From Flectobacillus major DSM 103 (GTDB lineage Bacteria > Bacteroidota > Bacteroidia > Cytophagales > Spirosomataceae), in assembly GCF_000427405.1 (NCBI RefSeq), contig NZ_KE386491.1:62001-126000 (forward strand): a DNA stretch of 64,000 bases. The letters run 5' to 3'. The notes under the pieces were generated by a model. That model did not search any database. It saw only the letters and a list, made by a program, of their open reading frames with translations, and had not been told where the DNA came from. The position numbers and the translations under genes were made by a program. Shown in pieces: positions 29,185 to 37,178 of this stretch (position 1 is the first letter of the stretch; every line of letters starts with the position of its first letter).

Positions 29185-29270
29185 TAATAGTCAATAAATG
29201 CCTAGTATTTGTGTACTTTTTAAAATTATCCTACAATTCAGGATGATTCATGTTTGTTTTGTACTTATTC

Positions 29271-30317
29271 CTAGAGGCTTTCGGCAAATTGTTTTGCTAG
29301 TGTATTGTACTCACTATCGCTAACTTTTCCAGAGGTAATAACGGTACGATAGCGTAGAGTCATAGACTGATGCGGAGCTAATTTGTAATTAAGCGTTTCT
29401 TTGCCTTGCGAAAATACCTTGACCCCCAAAGGATTAGCTGCAAATAAGCCATAACCACGAGCATGCCAATAGGTTGGATAACTTACATTTTGTGGGTGGT
29501 CGATAATACAAATAGAAATATCTTCATTATTGATTTTGCCAGAAAGGTCCATCCAGTTGGCTCTTGTAGCCCAAACCGCCTCGCCATTGATTCCGTTGCT
29601 ACCGTGGTACTGTCCTGTAATTCCTGAGTTATCAAGCTTATCTACTTTGGTTTCGATTCCATTGGCATCGACAAAAATATCAGGTTTGTCAGAGGGATGC
29701 TCTAATTCGCGAGCTACCCGAATAGCAAAAGCACCATCTTTTACATCGGCAAATGTTACTTCTTTGTCTTCAGCTGTTAGGGTGGTAATACGATCAATTA
29801 TACGCTGGTTGCCTTTCGCATAAAAAATATAGGTAGTTTCCTCTTTTAGCAAAGTACTTCCTTTGCCATCGGTATCTATCCAATCGGCTGTTACCTGCAA
29901 TTCACCTTTACCATGCCCCCCAACTACCTTCTCGATACCTGTATGACGAATAGTTCCATATTTGCTACGGTCTTTGATAGCCGTTGAGTTATTCCAAAAA
30001 TCAAAACCATTAACGGATTCGTAGTTGAGCCACATACCAACATGATGAGGGTGGTCGACACGCTCGCCAGCTTTTTTGATAAAAGGATAACTGCGAGTAA
30101 CAATTGTACCTTTGGAAGTGCGAATAGGGTATAAAACTGGTTTTTTCAGAATGGAATCACTCGGAAAAAAATAAGCGGTAAAAGGCTGTCCATCGACTAA
30201 GACATCAACTTTTTTTTCATTTTTTTTCACGACCAACTGAATTTTATCTACTTTTTGCTGAGCATACGAACCAGCAGAGGCAATCATAAGGCCCACTATC
30301 AAGCTTATTTTCTTCAT
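29271..30317 (-). CDS. PmoA-family protein (DUF6807), exported
   Basis: A 348-aa protein from the ATG at 30317, which gives a signal peptide (MKKISLIVGLMIASAGSYAQ); the frame extends 12 codons more without benefit. It matches the PmoA family: PVLYPIRTSKGTIVTRSYPF, the DHPHHVGMWLNYESVNGFDF block with two adjacent histidines, and a C-terminal YWHARGYGLFAANPLGVKVF. Despite the name, members are not methane monooxygenases. They have a carbohydrate-binding-like beta fold and often sit in sugar-utilisation loci. It is downstream of SusD on the same strand, though a terminator (30457-30486) lies between. Confidence 0.82.
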   Translation of the reverse strand: MKKISLIVGLMIASAGSYAQQKVDKIQLVVKKNEKKVDVLVDGQPFTAYFFPSDSILKKPVLYPIRTSKGTIVTRSYPFIKKAGERVDHPHHVGMWLNYESVNGFDFWNNSTAIKDRSKYGTIRHTGIEKVVGGHGKGELQVTADWIDTDGKGSTLLKEETTYIFYAKGNQRIIDRITTLTAEDKEVTFADVKDGAFAIRVARELEHPSDKPDIFVDANGIETKVDKLDNSGITGQYHGSNGINGEAVWATRANWMDLSGKINNEDISICIIDHPQNVSYPTYWHARGYGLFAANPLGVKVFSQGKETLNYKLAPHQSMTLRYRTVITSGKVSDSEYNTLAKQFAESL

Positions 30318-30456
30318 TTGATAATATAATTTACAAATAATGATGAACCACAATTGCGTTCAATGGTTACAGATTGTTAACCTAATTGGTAATTTTACAA
30401 GATAAAGATGAATAAGAAAAGGATTTACTCAAAAAAGCGATAATTTATTCAATACA

Positions 30457-30486
30457 AAAAGCCGAACCAGTAATGGTTCGGCTTTT
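30457..30486 (-). terminator. terminator after susD
   Basis: Stem AAAAGCCGAACCA / TGGTTCGGCTTTT with a GTAA loop, 30 nt past the SusD gene stop; it is T-rich in both directions. The PmoA gene therefore probably has its own promoter or depends on read-through. Confidence 0.88.
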
Positions 30487-30516
30487 CTAAGATATGATTT
30501 GGGTAATATTTACCTA

Positions 30517-32196
30517 TTAATAACCAGGGTTTTGGGCAAATACACCTTTTTCAGAACGGTCAATTTGTGTTTGTGGAATAGGACGAACCAAGTGTATTGC
30601 TTTTACATTTGGTGCAGCCTGTGGATTGTATTTTTGAACACGCTCAACCAAGATTCCCCAGCGTTTTAAGTCCATCCAACGAGTTTGTTCGCCTGCCAAT
30701 TCTCTAGCTCTTTCTTCTACAATAAGGTTGAAGTCGACAGTAGACACTTCCATAGCAGACTGTTTTCCTGGCCAAGCTGCACGACGACGAACCATATTGA
30801 TAGCATCAGTAGCTGCTTTGACATTTCCTGCACCAAGCTGAGCTTCGGCAAGCATCAAATAGGCATCGGCCAAACGGTATACAAAGAAATCTCGGCTACC
30901 CGACTCGTAAGTCATATCTGGACGCTTGGTATCGAAGAATTTACGCAAAGTTGGGAATAATGCTTCCGAATATTTGCTTGGTACTAATACCTGATATGGT
31001 TTTTTGGCACGTTCCTCTTTCGACATTTCATAACCTGGAATAAATATAGCTGTATCGCCAGCCGCAAAGGTTACTTTAGCTTTTGAATCATCAAAAGCAG
31101 TATTGTAACTACCTGGCTTGTTAGAGTACCAAGTATCTTTAAAGGTTTTTTTATAGCGAGAATCGTTTACTCTTTCGCCAAATACAACATCAGTACAGTA
31201 AGTAGTTGGGCGTAAACGCTTGAATGGACGACCATTAAGGATATCACGTTGCATACCAGCCTGTACGTCGTATTGCATACCAAACAACAAGTGCAAGTTG
31301 TTGCCACCATTAACATTACCAGTGTTGTTGGTTAAGTTGGTCAACAAGTCGGATGTATATTGTACCGCAAATACGATTTCACTGTTTTTCTGGTTGTTTT
31401 CGTCAAAAACACTAGCAAAATCGTCTAGCAATTTGAAACCATAATTATTTACCACATTGTTACATAAAGCAGCTGCTTTAGAAAAATCGTCTGTTGCTTT
31501 TTGACTAGAATACGCTTTGGCCAAATACACTTTGGCTAAACTCATTTCGGCAGCAGGCTTAATAGCCCTTCCGTATTGTGATGATGAGTTAGGCAGGTCG
31601 GCAATAGCCTCAGTAAGGTCTTTGATAATAGCATTGTACATCTCGGCCTCGGTAGCTCTTTTGGTTGCTTTAGTTGGCACTAGGGTTTCTGTCAATCTTA
31701 AATCTACACCACCCCACTGCTGAAACAAAAGAAAATAATAGTGAGCTCTTAAAAATTTTGCTTCTGCAATTCTTAGTTTTTTGGTAGCATCGGCCAATGA
31801 ATTGCTTGGGGCACGAGCAATAATAGCATTACAGGTATTGACCCCTTTGTAAAGCTCGTCCCAGGTGTTGCCCAGATAATCTACCGTAGGGTTAAGCTGG
31901 GTATCATAGAAATGAAAGCCTTTGTAACTACCATCGGCACCAGTAGCATAAATATCGGTACCATATTCGGTCATTGTGAGGCCCTGTTGTGTTCCATAAT
32001 AATATCTAAGACTAGAATAGGCAGCATTTACAGCATCTTCTAGACCTTTCGGGGTATTCATGTAGTCATTACCAATACCCGAAATAACTTTTTCATCCAA
32101 CAAATCTGAACAAGATTGCCCCGTAAGCATTAAAGCAGCAAAACCTAAGACTCTTGCATGTTTAAATATATATTTGATATTCATCGTATTTTTCAT
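30517..32196 (-). CDS. SusD/RagB-family nutrient-binding outer membrane lipoprotein
   Basis: A 559-aa protein. The N-terminus is a lipoprotein signal ending LMLTGQSCSDLLDEK, with the lipid-anchored Cys near residue 29. The SusD-like N-terminal domain with TPR helices follows (YYYGTQQGLTMTEYGTDIY, KLRIAEAKFLRAHYYFLLFQ), and the RagB C-terminal domain has YRLADAYLMLAEAQLGAGN and ERARELAGEQTRWMDLKRWG. SusD forms the lid on the SusC channel and captures glycans or other oligomers at the cell surface. It is 58 bp downstream of its SusC partner. Confidence 0.95.
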   Translation of the reverse strand: MKNTMNIKYIFKHARVLGFAALMLTGQSCSDLLDEKVISGIGNDYMNTPKGLEDAVNAAYSSLRYYYGTQQGLTMTEYGTDIYATGADGSYKGFHFYDTQLNPTVDYLGNTWDELYKGVNTCNAIIARAPSNSLADATKKLRIAEAKFLRAHYYFLLFQQWGGVDLRLTETLVPTKATKRATEAEMYNAIIKDLTEAIADLPNSSSQYGRAIKPAAEMSLAKVYLAKAYSSQKATDDFSKAAALCNNVVNNYGFKLLDDFASVFDENNQKNSEIVFAVQYTSDLLTNLTNNTGNVNGGNNLHLLFGMQYDVQAGMQRDILNGRPFKRLRPTTYCTDVVFGERVNDSRYKKTFKDTWYSNKPGSYNTAFDDSKAKVTFAAGDTAIFIPGYEMSKEERAKKPYQVLVPSKYSEALFPTLRKFFDTKRPDMTYESGSRDFFVYRLADAYLMLAEAQLGAGNVKAATDAINMVRRRAAWPGKQSAMEVSTVDFNLIVEERARELAGEQTRWMDLKRWGILVERVQKYNPQAAPNVKAIHLVRPIPQTQIDRSEKGVFAQNPGY

Positions 32197-32254
32197 TTAA
32201 CGTTTAATAAATGTTAGCCTGCAGTTACTTTTTTGTGATAACTAAGCGTTCGAC

Positions 32255-35200
32255 TTAAAATTTAGCATTAATACCAACCGTAAATACTTTGGTTGCTGGT
32301 GTAATACCATTGTCAACAGCCGTTCCAGACGTTTCAGGGTCAACACCGTTGTATTTTGAAATAAATTTTGACCAAATTAAAGGTTGTTGAATACTAGAGA
32401 AAATTCTCAATGATTCCATACCCAATTTTTTAGCAATATTGTCTTTGAAGGTATACCCAAAGTTGATGTTTCTCAATTTGATAAACGAACCGTCAAAGTA
32501 AATCAAAGTAGTGTTGTACTGAGGGAATTCTTGTGTACTAAACGGACGAGGGAATTCGGCATTTGGGTTGTTTGGTGTCCAATAATCTACTTTGATTTGT
32601 TGGTAACGACCAGCCAAAGCGTTGTTGTTTTGGTGGAAACCACTTACGATTGTTTGTCCAAAACGCCCAAAGAAGAAGAACGATAAGTCAAAGTTTTTGT
32701 AAGTAAAACGGTTTGTCAAACCTGCCGAGAAATCAGGTACATCCGAGCCTATCAATACTCTGTCTGAAGCATTGATTACGCCGTCGCCATTAGTATCTTG
32801 TACCTTCACTTGCCCTACACCAGCACCCAAGGCATTACCTTTGTCGCCAGGGTAGTATTTGGCTGCTTGTTCGGCTTCGCTCGCTTGCCAAATTCCTACT
32901 TTTTTGTAGTCAAAGAATGAGTTAAGGGGTTGTCCAATAAACCATTTGTTACCAATGTCATCTACAGCACCATTGTAAAGGGAAAGAATTTCTTCTTTGT
33001 TTTTAGTGAATTGGAAATCTGTTGTCCATTTAAAGCCTCCTTTTGTATTGACGTTTACTGTTGAAAGCCCCAATTCGATACCTCTGTTGCGAGTTTCACC
33101 TACGTTACGAGTTACGGCCGCAAATCCGATAGAGCCAGGCAATTGGTCAGACAATAATAAGTCGGTGGTATTGGTTTGATAAAGCTCTAATGAACCTTGT
33201 AGTCGTCCTTTCCAGAAACTGAAATCAAAGCCGACGTTGGTAGTAGCAGAGCTTTCCCATCTTAAATCTGGGTTACCAATAGTGTTTGGACGGTAGCCAA
33301 AAGCACCTGTATTGTCCCAAGCATACGAAGTTCTGTTTAACAAACCTTGCGTTTGGTACGGAGCAACCCCTTGGTTACCTACAGCACCATAGCCAGCTCT
33401 GATTTTGAGGAGGTCAAGCCACTGAACACCTTTCAAGAAGTCTTCATTGCTAATATTCCAGCCCAATGCTATACCCGGGAAGTTACCATATTTGGTATTT
33501 ACCCCAAATCGGCTTGAGCCATCACGGCGAAGTGTTAAGGTAAGCAAATATTTATCGTTATAATCGTAGTTGATACGACCCATAAACGAGTTGATAGTCC
33601 ATTCTGTTAACATACTACCCACACCCACAACACTACTCGCATTACCCAAATTATAGAATTGTTGTGTTTCTGCAGGAACCCCCTGAACATTGGCTGTATA
33701 AGACTCAAAACGGTCTTTTTGAATAGACTGAAGCAATGTTACGTTCAAATTGTGCTTACCGTAGGTTTTCTGGTAATTAATAATGTTTTCGAGCGTCCAG
33801 TTAAAGCCAAAACGGTTTTCGTCCGAAGCTTGTGGGTCACCACCTTTTCTAGCATTGGTTTGAGCCCCAATAAATCTACCCCAGCGTGAAATAGTGAAAT
33901 CTGGGCCAAAGTTGACACGGTATTTCAAGCCCTCCAGAATTTTCACTTCAGTATAGATACTATTAAAAATTCTATATCTTCTAGTATTGTCTACCTGTGC
34001 ACCCGGAACAATCTCGGCCAATGGGTTGGTCAACAAAGCATCGTTAGTAGGAGTAAAATTGATACTACCGTCAGCTTTATACGCAGCACCCAGCGGGTTT
34101 TGTTGTATCGTAAAACTATACGGGTTCAAATTTTCGCCATTTCTGTTGCTAAACATCATATAAGAAGATAATCCTACTTTCAACCATTTATTTACCTCAT
34201 GGTCGATATTAGCACGCAACGATGTTCTGGTATAATCTAGCCCTTCTGTAATACCTTTGTCTAGGAAATAACCAGCCGAAATATAGAACTGAGTTCTGTC
34301 GTTTCCGCCCTGAATACCAATGGTATGGTTTTGTTGGAAACCTTTTTTCAAAATCAAGTTTTGGTAGTCGGTACTTCTGCCTTCGGCCAAGCCAGCTACA
34401 ACGTTGGGGTCGCCACCCAATACGGCTATTTTTGAATCAGCCACAGGGTCCGACTGGCCAGTGGGTACAATAGCCCCAGCTGCGTTTCTGTAGATACCCG
34501 TAGAGCGGTAAGCTTCTCGTACATATTCAGCAAACTCTGGCCCGTTAAATAACGTCAACTTATTCAAGGCCTCCGACTGGCCTACATACATATCATAAGT
34601 AACGGTTGTTTTTCCTTTTACACCACCTCTTTTGGTTGTTATCAAAACTACACCATTGGCACCTCTAGCACCGTAGATTGCCGTAGCGGTGGCATCTTTG
34701 AGTACTTCCATCGACTGCACGTCGTTGGGGTTCATGTCTTCATAACCAGCCGATAAAGGAATACCATCAACTACATAGAGCGGGTCGTTTCCAGCGTTGA
34801 ATGAACGACGACCACGAATCAAAATTTTGGGTGTTGTTCCTGGTTTTGAACCCGACTGCGAAACGTCAACCCCAGCGGTTCTTCCTTGTAATGCCTGTCC
34901 TAAGTTGGTAATGGGCATTTCCGAAATTTGCTTGGCCGATACTTGCGATATAGCACCTGTTAATTGACTTTTCTTTTGTGTACCATAACCTACAACCACA
35001 ACCTCGGAAAGAGCTTGGTTTTCAACAGCCAAGGTAATATTGATTGAACTTCTTTTGCCTATAGCTACCTCAGTAGAAACATAACCAATAGCTGAAATCC
35101 CTAATATGTCTTTTTCTGATGAAGAGACAATCTTGAATGAGCCTGTGCCATCGGTAGTTGTACCTTTGTTTGTACCTTTTATCATAATACTCACCCCAGG

Positions 35201-35341
35201 AATACCCTGTCCGTCTTCAGAGGAGGTTACTTTTCCTGTTACCGTTTGTTGGGCGAAGCCAGTAAAACTCAGCATTAAGAGCATCGCGAACGATAACATA
35301 CTCATAAGCCCTCTTTTCAATAGTAAAAGTTTATTTAGCAT
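32255..35341 (-). CDS. SusC/RagA-family TonB-dependent transporter
   Basis: A 1028-aa outer membrane protein from the ATG at 35341 (two codons after a TTG that opens the frame). Signal peptide to about residue 32 (FTGFAQQ), then a carboxypeptidase-D-regulatory-like domain (VTGKVTSSEDGQGIPGVSIM), the plug (GYGTQKKSQLTGAISQVSAK), the SusC signature with VLKDATATAIYGARGANGVV, and a 22-strand type barrel ending VFTVGINAKF. There is no STN signalling domain, so direct contact with an anti-sigma factor is not expected. It pairs with the following SusD to import an oligomer energised by TonB. It is 37 bp after the FecR-like stub. Confidence 0.96.
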   Translation of the reverse strand: MLNKLLLLKRGLMSMLSFAMLLMLSFTGFAQQTVTGKVTSSEDGQGIPGVSIMIKGTNKGTTTDGTGSFKIVSSSEKDILGISAIGYVSTEVAIGKRSSINITLAVENQALSEVVVVGYGTQKKSQLTGAISQVSAKQISEMPITNLGQALQGRTAGVDVSQSGSKPGTTPKILIRGRRSFNAGNDPLYVVDGIPLSAGYEDMNPNDVQSMEVLKDATATAIYGARGANGVVLITTKRGGVKGKTTVTYDMYVGQSEALNKLTLFNGPEFAEYVREAYRSTGIYRNAAGAIVPTGQSDPVADSKIAVLGGDPNVVAGLAEGRSTDYQNLILKKGFQQNHTIGIQGGNDRTQFYISAGYFLDKGITEGLDYTRTSLRANIDHEVNKWLKVGLSSYMMFSNRNGENLNPYSFTIQQNPLGAAYKADGSINFTPTNDALLTNPLAEIVPGAQVDNTRRYRIFNSIYTEVKILEGLKYRVNFGPDFTISRWGRFIGAQTNARKGGDPQASDENRFGFNWTLENIINYQKTYGKHNLNVTLLQSIQKDRFESYTANVQGVPAETQQFYNLGNASSVVGVGSMLTEWTINSFMGRINYDYNDKYLLTLTLRRDGSSRFGVNTKYGNFPGIALGWNISNEDFLKGVQWLDLLKIRAGYGAVGNQGVAPYQTQGLLNRTSYAWDNTGAFGYRPNTIGNPDLRWESSATTNVGFDFSFWKGRLQGSLELYQTNTTDLLLSDQLPGSIGFAAVTRNVGETRNRGIELGLSTVNVNTKGGFKWTTDFQFTKNKEEILSLYNGAVDDIGNKWFIGQPLNSFFDYKKVGIWQASEAEQAAKYYPGDKGNALGAGVGQVKVQDTNGDGVINASDRVLIGSDVPDFSAGLTNRFTYKNFDLSFFFFGRFGQTIVSGFHQNNNALAGRYQQIKVDYWTPNNPNAEFPRPFSTQEFPQYNTTLIYFDGSFIKLRNINFGYTFKDNIAKKLGMESLRIFSSIQQPLIWSKFISKYNGVDPETSGTAVDNGITPATKVFTVGINAKF

Positions 35342-35378
35342 ATACAATTGGATTAAGAATTAAATTGGTCAATGATAA

Positions 35379-35645
35379 TTAAGATGAAATAGATTTATTA
35401 ATTCGTTGCCAGAGTTCATCTTCTTCAAAATTTGTAAGCGATTCGTCTGGTATTTCTTGCAAAATGATTTCTTTAGCTGTTTCGATTTCTTTATTTTTTT
35501 GTGGAAATTTTTTGATAAATTCTTGCCAAAAGCTACTGATTTGTGGGTTGTTAGGTTCTGAAATCCATTGTAAAAAGAAACTGTCCGAAACAAAATCCTC
35601 TGCCAGATACTTTTCATATTTTACAAATGTGTCCAGAATCTTCAT
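35379..35645 (-). CDS. stand-alone FecR N-terminal-like domain protein, 88 aa
   Basis: An 88-aa protein with no signal peptide or membrane segment. The sequence FVSDSFFLQWISEPNNP, FWQEFIKKFPQKNKEIETA and EEDELWQRINKSISS follows the cytoplasmic N-terminal domain of Bacteroidota FecR anti-sigma factors. A full FecR would continue here into a membrane helix and a periplasmic domain; this one stops. It lies directly upstream (37 bp) of the SusC gene and about 0.6 kb downstream of an ECF sigma gene. I infer a soluble anti-sigma partner. A decayed FecR is an alternative, but the frame is clean and no remnant of the rest was found before SusC. Confidence 0.6.
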   Translation of the reverse strand: MKILDTFVKYEKYLAEDFVSDSFFLQWISEPNNPQISSFWQEFIKKFPQKNKEIETAKEIILQEIPDESLTNFEEDELWQRINKSISS

Positions 35646-36272
35646 AATTGAACTATATAAAGTATTTGTTGTGATTTTTTGGTATAAGGCTATGTCTTTA
35701 TCTTTCTACTCGTTTTCTGTACAAAAAAGGATAGTTTTTTATTTTTATATATTAGTACAGGCCCAAACCAAAGAATATAAGCTGTAGTTGAATCAATAGG
35801 GGATTTCTTAAATAGCATATAAGTTGACTGATACTCAACTTATAATGGTAATTGTAGGTGTACTTAATCTTGAATAAAGTACTGGTTTTTAGAGTAAGGC
35901 TTCAAAAAACCTTTTCAAGTATGTTTTAGTTGAGCTATTTGCAGGCACATAGATTCGTTTAACTAGAAGTATAAAATATGATTTTAAAAGTTTATTGAGG
36001 TAAATCTTGACAGTGTATCTAAGCATATACAGCTTTGGTTTTAGCCAATAACTAAGAACTCTATCTTCAAGCTATCTTTTTGAAATAGTTATATTAATTA
36101 ATGAATTATGTCAAAAAAACATCTACATAAGAAGCATAATATGAATTTCTACTTGTTTTTTTTGTATAAAAAAAAGAGCTTTGGGAATGTTTCTTTCTCC
36201 AAAGCTCTTTTTATAAATGGGCTGTATATGTTATATCATAAGAAATACTATTATGTTGGTTTTTTAGGAAAA
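35646..36272. other. intergenic region between the sigma factor and FecR-like genes
   Basis: AT-rich, without a supported gene. At 35818-35844 there is a perfect 10-bp inverted repeat, TATAAGTTGA-N7-TCAACTTATA, which could be an operator for the downstream FecR-like/SusC/SusD transcript. The sigma-gene terminator lies at 36171-36212. The promoter of the SusC operon must be here; an ECF-type promoter cannot be recognised without a consensus. Confidence 0.4.
36171..36212 (-). terminator. intrinsic terminator of the ECF sigma gene
   Basis: Stem AAAAAGAGCTTTGG / CCAAAGCTCTTTTT (14 bp, perfect) with a 14-nt loop, about 60 nt after the sigma gene stop. It separates the sigma gene from the FecR-like/SusC/SusD transcript. 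Confidence 0.88.
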
Positions 36273-36854
36273 CTAAGCAAATGACACTTTTTCGATAGAA
36301 ATGTGCTGTTTTAAGGTTTTCAGTGCTCCAAAAATAAGGTTATAAACCGACTGAGGGTTGATGTCCATGAGGTTTGAAATTTGGTCGGTATCCATATCAT
36401 GGAAAAACTTCAATGAAATAGCCTCTCTTTGACGCTTGGTCAAAAAACGAAAAGATTCATTCAATACATTGCTAAATTGCTGTTCATCTTCACAAGCTAC
36501 CAATCGGTTTTCGTGCGAACCCACATAGTCGGGGTATTCTACATAGTAGCTTTCATGATGTTGTATTTGGCGTTGTTGGGTTTCCAGATGACGCACTAAT
36601 TTTCTTTTGATAGAAGCCATCAAATAATAACGAATAGAAGTAGTTTCGCCTAAATTTTGATGGTTTCTCCAAAGCTCTACAAACAAATCATGCAAACAAT
36701 CTTTGATTAATTCACGGTCTTGCGTGATGCTAGTACTGTAATTATACAAGAGATTTACATAGCTACGGTATATCAACGTGAAGGCATCGTGGTCGCCTCC
36801 ACGAAAAGCATTCCATAAGCCCACCTCATCCGTAATTTTTTTTGTAGTCATCAT
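36273..36854 (-). CDS. ECF RNA polymerase sigma factor (sigma-70 family)
   Basis: A 193-aa protein with the two ECF domains: sigma-2 at about residues 20-90 (FTLIYRSYVNLLYNYSTSIT, DRELIKDCLHDLFVELWRN) and sigma-4 at about 125-185 (LTKRQREAISLKFFHDMDTD, then ISNLMDINPQSVYNLIFGAL). This is the type that in Bacteroidota pairs with FecR anti-sigma factors to turn on SusC/SusD loci, and both partners lie just downstream. A promoter-like TTG-N21-TATCTTTA precedes it and two LacI-type operators lie further upstream. The adjacent ATG codons at 36854 and 36851 make either start possible. Confidence 0.92.
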   Translation of the reverse strand: MMTTKKITDEVGLWNAFRGGDHDAFTLIYRSYVNLLYNYSTSITQDRELIKDCLHDLFVELWRNHQNLGETTSIRYYLMASIKRKLVRHLETQQRQIQHHESYYVEYPDYVGSHENRLVACEDEQQFSNVLNESFRFLTKRQREAISLKFFHDMDTDQISNLMDINPQSVYNLIFGALKTLKQHISIEKVSFA

Positions 36855-36885
36855 AGGAAATTAGTTTTTTTTCTAAAAATCTTCC

Positions 36886-36917
36886 TAAAGATATAATAAT
36901 AAAATAGCACTTTTCAA
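36886..36917 (-). promoter_or_regulatory. candidate promoter of the ECF sigma gene
   Basis: On the minus strand TTG (36915-36917), 21 nt, then TATCTTTA (36886-36893), seven of eight bases of the -7 consensus. The predicted start near 36879 gives a leader of about 25 nt. Confidence 0.5.
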
Positions 36918-36937
36918 GGGTTTTATTGAATATTTTT

Positions 36938-36964
36938 CCGTAAACGTTTACGGAAACGTTTACG
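36938..36964. promoter_or_regulatory. tandem LacI/GalR-type operators
   Basis: CCGTAAACGTTTACGG (36938-36953) is a perfect 16-bp palindrome with the central CG of LacI-family sites. CGGAAACGTTTACG (36951-36964) is a second site with one asymmetric base, sharing three bases; the centres are 12 bp apart. They lie in the divergent gap between the sigma gene (minus) and the amidohydrolase gene (plus). The remaining 324-bp gap contains no gene. TAAATTTG at 37049-37056 is a possible -7 box for the amidohydrolase. Confidence 0.65.
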
Positions 36965-37178
36965 ACCAGAATCTTGTGTAAACAGGGTAATACAGAACTC
37001 CACAAAATAGCCTACATGTCGTTAAGCGGTAGATATACTTAATTTGGCTAAATTTGGTAGAAACTTGTTGGATGTTAGAAAATTTGCTTCAATTTTTACA
37101 CTTTGTAATATTTTATACGGTAAAATTTCTGATTTACCATATCACTTTTCACAAACTACCTTAAATTCTAATTCTTTC

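Noticed and set aside
29271-30317. Particulate methane monooxygenase subunit
   Set aside because: The family name PmoA is historical; the protein is a soluble exported beta-fold protein without the membrane helices of methane monooxygenase.
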